Origin: Entomortierella parvispora
Taxonomy: Eukaryota; Mortierellomycota; Mortierellomycetes; Mortierellales; Mortierellaceae
Direction: 5' to 3'
DNA length: 64,000 nucleotides
Assembly: GCA_963573315.1 (NCBI GenBank)
Contig: OY752148.1
Location: forward strand, 549,263 to 613,262
In this document: positions 1-8,410 of the stretch, piece after piece
Numbering within the stretch: position 1 is the stretch's first letter
Layout of the letters: each line of letters begins with the position of its first letter
Position numbers and translations under genes: made by a program
Notes under the pieces: generated by a model
Database searches by the model: none
The model's input: only the letters and a program-made list of their open reading frames with translations
What the model was told of the DNA's origin: nothing

Positions 1-1450
1 CAACAGCATCGACCAAAACGTCTTCAGTCTGAGGGACGAGATCGATAAAGCCCTTAAAGTTTTGTTAAAAGGAGGTGCAAAACGTAGTCAGCTTCTGATC
101 AAACAAAACCAGGTTAAATGTACTTTTACCAGGCTCGATGGTTATTACTTTCTCAGGATGTGCTAAGTCATACTTGACGATCTTATTGCGAGGGGCATCG
201 CTGTTGGTCCAAAAATAAAAAAGAGTATCGTCGTTGGCCAAGCTATGATTTGAAGAATAGGCATGAAGTCAGAGCTAGAGCAAAAATCACAAGATAGACT
301 GCATTAGAATTCCATAATCGAAATGCAGAATGGTAACCTACTAGTCATATAGCGCCTCAAAGTCGTCGACAACCTTGTTCCATTCGTATTCCTGCGTGAT
401 GATGGCATTTCCAGCTGCCTTAAGATCGCCAAAATACAGCTTCCTGGCGGGGTAACTGTCCTTCCTGATGCTCAAGAGAATATACCTTCCGTCGTCAGTG
501 ATTGTGGCAGCGGGTTTGTACAGGGGGTTCTCAGGATCGAAAAAAACAAGAATATCTTCCGACTGGAGAGTGCCGATTCTGTGGTAGAACAGTCTCTGGT
601 GAATGTTGGAGGCGGTCTCGGTTCCTAGTTTGACAGCGTCGACATCGGGTTTTTCGAAGCTCTTTTGAGGTGCAGACAAAAAGTGGACGAACAGGATCAA
701 AATGAAAATGACGAAAATTTAGCCACAGCAAGAAAAAAAATTGTCACACGGTCACTAGGATCGCTTGAGATCGCATTTAAACTCACAGAGTAGTAAAACC
801 CCTTGTCGTCATGGGTAAAGACTATTTGGGTGAACTTCACCCACTCGATGATATCATTTAACTTGTTGCCATTACAGTCTTGGACGTAAATAGTGCACCA
901 GTCAGATCCTGACTTGGAGATGGTGTACGCGTACAATTCTCCAGAGTGCGAGAATTTATGAGTTCTCATTGAGGCCGTTCCATCCGCCTCCAAAGTGTTG
1001 GGATCCAAGAATACACGAGGCTCGGACTCGAGAGTGTCCTGTTGGTACAAGACTCTCTGAGACTGGAGCCCAGAGTTATGGAAGTAGTAGTAGTGACTGC
1101 CACGCTTGAATGGAGTACCGAAACGCTCATAGTTGAACAATTCTGTCAAACTGAGAGAAATAAAAAAAGGGATGGGACGATTAATATCGGTCTACCGTTT
1201 CCCTCCAGCAACAAATACTCTCATACCGCTCTTTGAAGCTTTGCTTGTCTTCAAACTTGTCCATAAACTGTGAGGCGATCTTGTTTTGGGCACTGATAAA
1301 AGCCTTAGTTTCTTCAGAGTGAGGATCTTCGAGCCAGCTGTAAGGGTCGGCAACAGTAACGCCGTGCTGAGTATAGGTGACCGCGGTTCGGCGGACGTAG
1401 GGATAGACGATACCGCCGTCCAGAGAGCTAATGGGCGAGGTGTTGACCAT
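1..1450 (-). CDS. PREP: Prolyl oligopeptidase (prolyl endopeptidase), 5' part, five exons, truncated by window
   Basis: Cytosolic serine peptidase of family S9A, which cleaves short peptides after proline. Only the N-terminal region is visible; the catalytic alpha/beta-hydrolase part lies beyond base 1. Exons read on the minus strand are 1450-1227, 1150-787, 661-342, 242-149 and 52-1, all with GT/AG introns and matching phases. Exon 1 begins at ATG 1450 and carries the family start DPYSWLEDPHSEETKAFI. Exon 2 has SGLQSQRVLYQQD and VFLDPN, and exon 3 has DDGRYILLSIR, both typical of the beta-propeller that gates the active site. The exon 4/5 junction (..HPEK/GFIDLVP..) restores the family pattern around VPEHEKDVL. 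No frame break is visible. Order and spacing agree with the animal and fungal enzyme, so the family call is firm; the symbol is that of the animal orthologue. Confidence 0.93.
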
Positions 1451-1614
1451 ACTAGTTCAATCCAAAGAGTGGGGAGGGCGAGGAGGAAGAGGAAGTATAA
1501 ATGCAAAGAGAAGATGCGAAAAAGAAAAAAGGAAGTGCAGTGATCTCTTCAGATGGATGAAAAATCATGTGATCAATTTGAATCCTGCGAGCTCTCATTT
1601 TTTCGCCCAGTCAA

Positions 1615-3140
1615 GGAAGTGCTTATTTGTCGTCCAGTCCGTTTTTTTAGCCAGTGCTCTCTTATTTGTCGTCCGATTTGGTACCAATTAAGCCAAGTTC
1701 CCAAGGCGCTTGTGGTTGTGCTCTCGCACCATCTTCTTCGCTCTCGCCCTCGCCCTGGACGACAAATAAACACTTCCCACCGCGCCCGGGTCATGCACCG
1801 CGCCCTGGCTAACCACTGCAAAATACCTCGTTTAGGGACGTATCCGTATGACCAGCAAGGTGCGATCGATTATCGACTGATTTTGATCATAAGACCAATC
1901 AGAAGTTCCATGAAGCCGTTGGTCAAACTTTTTATCCACCGACACAATTGCTCTTCTCGTGTTGAACTTCCCAATCTTGATCGTTTTGTGCGCCCTTTCG
2001 CGACGGAGATTGCGGATTGAGGCTCTGGATCAAATCACCCAGTCAAACCCCTTTGATGTATGAGAACCGTGAGGAGCAGAGTAGTGGGCAGAGTTCAGAG
2101 GCTCACTCAGGCATGGAGGTAGAAAGGGTAAGTTAACGACCACAGGTACAGGTAATACATACACGTGAAATATTTTTTTTCGAGGCTCGAACTCTGAGTA
2201 AGGAAATGCTGAACATTATAGGAGCACAGAAGAACGGCAAACAAGAGCATTGGACGGCAAGTAAGAGCTGTCGGACCGAACAACAAATGGACACTTGCCC
2301 TGGTAACACAAATAGATAACCCGGGCGCGCGATGCAAGACCAGGCCCAGAAATCCAGACGGCAAATAAGAGAGCAATAATGGACGACAAATAAGAGCATT
2401 GGACGACAAGGAAGGAACTGTCGGATCGGACGACAAATAGATACTTCCAACGCATGCGACTATTTGCCGGCCCGTCCGACAATTCTTATTCGCTGGCCGA
2501 TAGCTCTTGTTTGTCGACTGCTCCTTCCGGGGAGGTGTTTATTTGTCGGCTGGACAAAAAGTTCCTTATTTGCGGTCCTAATGTGCTCGAGCTCTCACAA
2601 TTAAGTTCGGTTAACCTCCAGGGTAAACTTCAGAGGCATATTGAATCGCGATCACGCGTTCGCTTTGCCCTACCCTGCCCTGAGTTCGAACATCGCCGTA
2701 CCTTTAGTCTCTGTATGTCGTTCACTTGCACTCCCTTTTCTGAGCGAGTCTCAGTGACACGAGAACATCGAATGCATCGGCGGATTAGAAGATCTCGATT
2801 AGTGGTTTCGTGAAACTTGCCAGAGACACAAAAGGCGTTCCAAGGAATGCTCCCAACGATCAAACTTAGTCGATCATCGATCCACAATTATAAACCTGAC
2901 TTAAGAACGGAACATCATAAAGGATGGCTGCTGAACAAGATGAGTAGAGTTTCCGGACTGCAAAATTATCACACGCCTAGGGAGCTCTTTCTCTGACCCT
3001 GAATCTTGCTACTCCGGTTTGTTGTGAGAGCTGGAGCACAGCGGGACAAACAAACCAGGATCTGTGTGTTCAGCCAGAAAGTAAAAACCGCCTGGAAGTA
3101 GCCGACAAATTAGAGCAATCGACCAACGAAGATTTGTCGG
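1615..3140. repeat. Dispersed degenerate repeat array built on TTATTTGTCGTCC
   Basis: About fifteen copies of a short motif, TTATTTGTCGTCC and its complement GGACGACAAATAA with variants, are scattered in both orientations (for example near 1622, 1659, 1755, 2230-2290, 2349-2450, 2461, 2537, 2562, 3102 and 3128). No protein-coding potential was found between them; the open frames here merely translate the repeats. The half-motif TTATTTGTC is also the core of the terminal repeats of the MULE at 6786-11452, where it is followed by ACCC instead of GTCC. This suggests the terminal repeats of a related, non-autonomous or decayed MULE family. Confidence 0.55.
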
Positions 3141-3284
3141 GCCGATGAATAGTCGCATCCACTAGCGCTCGCCCCCTGCACTTTCTACGAAATTGCGATA
3201 CTTAATCCTTTGCGAGATCTTTGAACATGTGTCCGTCTAGGCAGATTGCGACATTTTCAGAAATCATTCGGTCGAAAGTACAGT

Positions 3285-3578
3285 ACAGTCTCCATCCATC
3301 TTGCATTCAGACTCAACATGCCACGAATCACCACCAACCTCACCGATCTCCTCCACAGCTCACTTCTAAAACTGCGTGAGGATGAAGTCGTGAAGAAACT
3401 CTTCCACGCGATCATCTCCAGAGGCGACGAACTCATGGAATACCTTCAATCGCAAGAAAAAAATGAAAATGATCCAGAGTAGAGATCAGAAATATAACAA
3501 AAAAAGTAGGTTCTCAGTTGTTATATTTTAGAATGACTCCCACATGTCAGAGAAGTGTGGTTTAAGCGGGGAGCACTG
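3285..3578 (+). mobile_element. Internally deleted pogo-type element, relative of the 39.8-kb copy
   Basis: The 5' leader and start codon (CATCCATCTTGCATTCAGAC..ATGCCACGAA) match bases 39883-39915 of the complete pogo element, and then jump to its 3' end. The resulting short frame (ATG about 3319 to stop 3482) joins the first few transposase residues to the C-terminal tail; KLFHAIIS and GDELMEYLQS are shared with the complete protein. The right end keeps part of the terminal repeat (GTTATATTTTAGAAT and TTTAAGCGGGG..CTG) followed by TA. The left terminal repeat is not recognisable. DNA-binding and catalytic domains are gone. Confidence 0.7.
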
Positions 3579-3580
3579 TA

Positions 3581-3849
3581 CAGTCAAGTCTGCGAAATTG
3601 GAACGATTGCCCAGCCAAATCGTTCCAATCTTTTTCGAATGGGTTTTGTGCACGAACTTTAAAAAAATGGACACAAGAACTGTGGCTATTTCCATCCGAA
3701 TGGGTATTTTCTACAGTACTCTTACACTGTGTAAATGCAACATTGGTGGACCAAGTCCTCACTTTTTTTAAAGTTCGTGCACAAAGCCCATTCAAAAAAG
3801 ATTGGAACGATTTGGCTGGGCAATCGTTCCAATTTCGCAGACTTGACTG
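3581..3849. mobile_element. 269-bp MITE with ~85-bp terminal inverted repeats and TA target duplication
   Basis: Bases 3581-3665 (CAGTCAAGTCTGCGAAATTG..) are repeated almost perfectly in inverted orientation at 3765-3849 (..CAATTTCGCAGACTTGACTG). TA dinucleotides flank both ends (3579-3580 and 3850-3851). CAGT ends and TA duplication are typical of Tc1/mariner-pogo MITEs. The centre encodes nothing recognisable. Confidence 0.85.
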
Positions 3850-4074
3850 TACCGGTACGTACATGTACTGTATAACTCTATCCCCAACACTGTGAGCTTG
3901 AAGAGGTGTATGTGTTTGCGGGTTAGGTACACATGGGCATGGATGAATAGTCGCTACACAGAAATTTCTATATTGAATCCAATGCAGACGCACAAGAGGA
4001 GAAAGGAATAGAACACAAATTGATGACCTCAGCAGTTGCACCATGAGAAGTCGAAACATTTATTTGCGCTCAAG

Positions 4075-4082
4075 TATATAAA
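4075..4082 (+). promoter_or_regulatory. TATA box of the Kex2-repeat precursor gene
   Basis: TATATAAA lies 91 bp upstream of the ATG at 4173, followed by a pyrimidine-rich leader (TTTTCTCTTCAACCC), a usual layout for a strongly transcribed fungal gene. Confidence 0.6.
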
Positions 4083-4172
4083 GGTCTTGTTCTGCTACTG
4101 TTTTCTCTTCAACCCAAAGCCCTCTAATCATCCCTATCCCGCCTTCCCTGTAATCCTTTCAGAGAATTCACA

Positions 4173-5375
4173 ATGGTCCTGAAATCCACTTTCCTGTCCA
4201 CCATCACGTTCGCGGTCGCCCTAGTCTCGACTGTGCAGGCCCTTCCCGTCCCCGAGGGACGCGCGTCTACTGTTGACATTCAAGCCAATGGTCGCCATTC
4301 CCAAGGTCATTCCCTTGCAGCCGGCCACGCCTTGATCGCACTCAAGTCCAAGGAAGAAGCTATCAAATGGCTTGCCATCAAGCCTTCTGAGGACCGTGAA
4401 GCACCTCCACCTGATGAGCCCATTAAAGGTGAAGGAGAGGCATTTTCGGTCTCGAAGTCATCGACTTTGCTTAGGATTGCAGCTGCAAAGCGTACGGGCA
4501 CCCCCGATTTGACTTCAGATTCCGGTGGAGAGTCGTCCGAGGATGAGATCCGTAAGCGTATGGACACCCCTGATTTGACTTCAGATTCCGGTGGAGAGTC
4601 GTCCGAGGATGAGATCCGTAAGCGTATGGACACCCCTGATTTGACTTCAGATTCCGGTGGAGAGTCGTCCGAGGATGAGATCCGTAAGCGTATGGACACC
4701 CCCCCTTTGACTTCAGATTCCGGTGGAGAGTCGTCCGAGGATGAGATCCGTAAGCGTATGGACACCCCCCCTTTGACTTCAGATTCCGGTGGAGAGTCGT
4801 CCGAGGATGAGATCCGTAAGCGTATGGACACCCCCGATTTGACTTCAGATTCCGGTGGAGAGTCGTCCGAGGATGAGATCCGTAAGCGTATGGACACAGA
4901 TTCCGGTGGAGACACGTCCGAGGATGAGATCCGCAAGCGTTGCATCGAGGGAGATGAGGGTCCCAACGGTCATTACGGTCTGTGCAATGGAGATGAAGAC
5001 TCGGTGGTGCTCCGCAAGCGAAATGATGTCGATTCTGGAGACGAGACCGAGGTTGACATTCGCAAGCGTACCGACTCTGGAGATGAAACCGAGGAGGACA
5101 CCAGTGTCCCAAGCCATATTGATGGTTCTCGTTGCGAATTTGATCCTGAGGAGGAGGATTGTCCTGATATCAACAAGCGTACTGATTCTGGTGACGAAAC
5201 CGAAGAGGATACCAGCATCACAAACCACACTGATGGTGCTCGCTGTGAAGATGATCCCGACACTGATTGTCCTGAAAACAACCGCAAGCGTATGGATTCT
5301 GTCGTTCACAAGCGATACAACGGCGGTGGATGTGAAGAAGAAGATCATGACCCCACCAGTTGTGCTCCTTTCTAA
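4173..5375 (+). CDS. Secreted Kex2-processed repeat protein (KEP), 400 aa
   Basis: Single-exon precursor. Residues 1-23 form a signal peptide ending VQA, followed by a pro-region to KR at 106-107. From residue 108 the protein consists of peptides separated by Lys-Arg: six 22-residue units (108-239) whose shared core is TSDSGGESSEDEIRKR, a 17-residue variant (240-256), a 27-residue Cys-pair peptide (257-283), a 16-residue peptide (284-299), two related 37-residue peptides each with two cysteines (300-336 and 337-373), an 8-residue spacer and a C-terminal 19-residue Cys-pair peptide. Every boundary is KR, the Kex2/kexin signal in the Golgi, so about thirteen mostly very acidic secreted peptides are expected. 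The organisation matches known fungal KEP and repeat-pheromone precursors. The released peptides match no family I recognise, and the function is unknown. Ser/Glu/Asp clusters resemble casein-kinase-type phosphorylation sites. Confidence 0.85.
   Translation: MVLKSTFLSTITFAVALVSTVQALPVPEGRASTVDIQANGRHSQGHSLAAGHALIALKSKEEAIKWLAIKPSEDREAPPPDEPIKGEGEAFSVSKSSTLLRIAAAKRTGTPDLTSDSGGESSEDEIRKRMDTPDLTSDSGGESSEDEIRKRMDTPDLTSDSGGESSEDEIRKRMDTPPLTSDSGGESSEDEIRKRMDTPPLTSDSGGESSEDEIRKRMDTPDLTSDSGGESSEDEIRKRMDTDSGGDTSEDEIRKRCIEGDEGPNGHYGLCNGDEDSVVLRKRNDVDSGDETEVDIRKRTDSGDETEEDTSVPSHIDGSRCEFDPEEEDCPDINKRTDSGDETEEDTSITNHTDGARCEDDPDTDCPENNRKRMDSVVHKRYNGGGCEEEDHDPTSCAPF
4494..4889 (+). repeat. Six tandem 66-bp units encoding the KEP peptide
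   Basis: Six in-frame 66-bp units, nearly identical in DNA. Differences are concentrated at one codon (GAT versus CCT, giving PDL or PPL) and in the first unit (ACGGGC for ATGGAC). The near-identity suggests recent expansion or homogenisation. Confidence 0.9.
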
Positions 5376-6686
5376 ATACCAGCGGTTAACTGACATATAG
5401 ACGCACGGTGGCTCTCAGTAATAAGACGTAGCAGTGACACCGCATAAAACGTAATTCTTTTTCAGCCAAAAAAAAAAAAAAAAAAAAAAAAATTATTGGG
5501 GGTGGGGAGGGGTCTATAGTAGAACGCTTGGATGCCCTATTTAACAGTAACTCACGTGTATCCATGAACAGAAGGAGTTGACTTGGGTGCTAGACCAGTG
5601 GAAGGACACTGCAATATTTTCACTTACTAAAAGAATTATTGGGACGAAGAAGAACGAGCTTACTCCGGTTCCTCTTTTATAGGACGCGGAGGAGGTGGCT
5701 TGGTGCCTCATTATGTTTATTGAAGGCACATCTTTTAGCAAGTCGTACGGAATAATATCCCAAATATACCACAGACACTATAATCAAGTATGACTTAGTG
5801 TACATACAGGCCTGGCATCCTGAATGTAATTCCGGATGCACTCTCTAGAGCATTACTGTAATAGACAGAGGTGGAACAGGGACAAGGGACAAAGGCAGGG
5901 TAAGGCAAAGACAAGAGTGGAGTAATAACTGACGTTTATTGTAGGGATGATGGGGGTATTTATATGTGTAGCGAATTGAGTGCCAAGCCAAGCCAAGAAG
6001 CGCCAAGTAATGCCGAGAGTTGAGAGCCATGTTGTTCTCTTGTTGCGATTCCCTCACGATCTGTGGGATATCCTAGCATCGGAGAAAGGAGAACGCCTAG
6101 AAGTGTTGGCAACAAAGACAGCCCATTTAGCTGCAGTTACAGTACCAGAAGCACCAAAACCAAGAGCAAAGCTTCAAGTGTGAGCGCTACAGAAGAAGAA
6201 CCGGAGATCATAAAGTCTGTAAACTTGGCCAAGAACTTGAGCACAGGTCCTGAGATAGGCCTGCCAGAATAGTAAAGAATGAGCCGTCCTCCAAACACAA
6301 CTAATAATTTGACCGCGTTTGAGCACTTGATAAGGGGTATTGCAATAGGACTACAATGGGACTGAGTGGAGACAAGAAGTGAGGTTTATTATATTGCAAG
6401 GTGCACATCGCGTGATGTCACCGTATATCTGTTGCAGCTTCGTGTCCGTGGAGACAAAGTCGGGCAGACACGCCACAACTCGGTGGGTGAAGTCAAGTAA
6501 AGTTAAAAGGGGACGAGTCGCCGCCTTGAGGTGAATTCAGTGCAACTGTGGTGCGATTGAGTACCTGTGCCTGATCGCCATACACGCCTCTTAAGAGCTA
6601 TTTCGTCGCTGTCGCCGAATCTTTGTTGGTACCCCTTAATAATCATATTTCAGATATGTATTTTTAGAGCCGCTGAGCCTCCCGCA
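5376..6686. other. Non-coding stretch with poly(A) tract and LTR-like scraps
   Basis: No gene is supported here. An A run occupies about 5467-5491, followed by a G-rich run. At 5860-5970 and 6375-6400 the minus strand reads like the R/U5 part of LTRs (a CATATAAATACCCCC-type TATA, CAATAAAC, then pyrimidine-rich sequence), resembling in layout but not in sequence the Gypsy LTR at 14756-15206. They may be old solo-LTR remnants. Confidence 0.35.
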
Positions 6687-6696
6687 AAGTGCCACC

Positions 6697-6774
6697 TAGT
6701 CTCGACCCAGACCCTCTACGAGGACATGACCGCTTCGCGGTCACGTAGCGAGGAGAGAGGGCTGGGTCGAGACT
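6697..6774. mobile_element. 78-bp foldback element with 10-bp direct repeats
   Basis: Inverted repeats AGTCTCGACCCAG (6698-6710) and CTGGGTCGAGACT (6762-6774) enclose a second hairpin GACCGC-TTC-GCGGTC. The unit is bracketed by the direct repeat AAGTGCCACC at 6687-6696 and 6775-6784, which looks like a target duplication of the 9-10 bp length made by MULEs. Confidence 0.6.
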
Positions 6775-6785
6775 AAGTGCCACCC

Positions 6786-6980
6786 AATCCGTCACCCTCC
6801 CCTTAAGTAGCAGTCACAGTTTGAAAGTAAAATAGTGGCTTATCTGTCACCCCCCAGGTGTCGAACATGTTGTTCGATTGCTTCCTGTCACCCGGGTGAC
6901 AGAGAGGCTTATTTGTCACCCCCAGGTGCCAGATATAAACAGAAGTGGTTCCTGTCACCCGGGTGACAAATAAGATAGTT
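6786..6980. repeat. Left compound terminal repeat of the MULE
   Basis: Contains TTATCTGTCACCCCCCAGG, two copies of TGTCACCCGGGTGACA (about 6887 and 6952) and CTTATTTGTCACCCCCAGG. Palindromic and direct sub-repeats are interleaved. Confidence 0.7.
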
Positions 6981-7079
6981 GTCTCCTTTGACACGCAACT
7001 GCCCATACGGTACTGTTGAACAGCCTCCCTCACTTTTGCGAAACCGAGTCCGTAGTCCAAATCTTGGTACAGCACTCCA

Positions 7080-8329
7080 ATGGCCCCTAGACGATCTGGA
7101 ACGTCAATTGCAACCTCAATTGATGTTGATCAATGCATTGTCGACGATGGTCAGTCGCAGTTTGTCTACAGTGACCACTGGCAGGTTACGGAGACAGGGC
7201 AAGCACTGCTACAGATGTCACAACCACGTATAGACGAAAATTTCGATTTCCATATCCTGCTGGAGGAACCTCCTGACCAGGAGAAGGTGTCTGGATCTAT
7301 GATCGCGTCTCTCAAAAAAGTCCCCTCGGCACCAATCTGTCTTGACGCACTGAAAAAGTTTGAAAAACAAGCCAGCAAGCCGGCAACAAGAACTACCAGA
7401 AGGCCTTGGGGTCTTCACTTTCCGGGGATCGGCATGTTCACAATTGAGGCCGCCAGAATTCTTACTGTTGTTCCACAGACTAGACTCTTCATATCTGAGC
7501 TCAAAGAATTTTTGGCTTGGATTGAAGGTGAGCTTAGTGAGGACGAGTCAGTACTTCTGAACAAGATTCGAGCCGTCTTGCTCAATACTCCTGGAATTCT
7601 GAAACATCGCTTCAAACCTCTTGAAGAGACACAAGTGCTGGTCCACAGCATCCTGTATCTCAGAAGAGAATCATACGTCAATGACGACGTGATTCAGGCG
7701 GTGCAGGAATTGTTTGTAAAAGTTTACGGAGAAGGCCGCCAACATCTGTTTATTACTCCTGTCGACATGGCGTTTTGGGGAGCAGATGAGTACCTCGACT
7801 GGGAGGTGGATGCAGTCAGAAACGGACAAGTGCGCAAAGCTTTCGCAGTTGTTGACATGTCAAATCACTGGGGGGTAATCGAAGTCGATTTTGTCCACTG
7901 CAGGATCTCGTTTGGGGACTCGTTATCAAGGCCTGTACCAAATACTGCAATCAGCTCTATCCGCAAATGGTTGAATCATTGTGGAGTGGATCTCGGTTTG
8001 TGGAACAACCATGTTGAAAAATTCAACGTTCCTCAGCAACCAAGATCAAGTGGGTCTTGTGCCATCAATGCCCTCAATGCAATTGAGAAGAGCTTGAATC
8101 CGGCCCTTGAGAGCTGGACACACGCACGATCTGCACACTTTCGAATAACCCTCGTTAAGCTACTAACGGGACTCAATGCCGTACGTATCAGAATTGTTTG
8201 GAGCACCTGCAGGTTTACAATTCAACAGTTCAACATGTTAACACTTGTAGCCTGCTTTAGGAGAATGATCTATCCCGAGGTATAACTGCAGTATTCAAAC
8301 GCGGTGTGCGTACTACAACATCCATCAAG
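7080..8329 (+). CDS. Ulp1-like (C48) cysteine protease domain, N-terminal part of the MULE protein
   Basis: Starts at ATG 7080. Exon 1 is 7080-8180; a GT/AG intron leads to a small second exon 8261-8329 in the same phase. The C-terminal third has the Ulp1/SENP catalytic order: His263 in NHWGVIEVD, Asp280 in SFGDSL and Cys327 in SSGSCAINALNAIE. C48 proteases remove SUMO or related modifiers; transposon-borne copies are known in plant MULEs, but their substrates are mostly undefined. The N-terminal 180 residues show no recognised domain. After exon 2 (donor at 8330, acceptor ending 8410) the frame continues into the transposase, so this is probably the front half of one polyprotein and not a separate gene. 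Read without splicing, the frame stops at 8285. Confidence 0.72.
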
Positions 8330-8410
8330 GTATTCTTCTGATGCTGCGGTTATGTAGGCAGCCCTCAAGCTTTCTAATTTTTGTCATTTCTGCTTCACAC
8401 TGAATGTTAG

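Noticed and set aside
4307..5396. Long open frames on the minus strand and in other frames across the Kex2-repeat gene (to 219 codons)
   Set aside because: They arise from the in-phase 66-bp repeat and biased composition; they lack starts, signals or motifs, whereas the plus frame has a signal peptide and KR sites.
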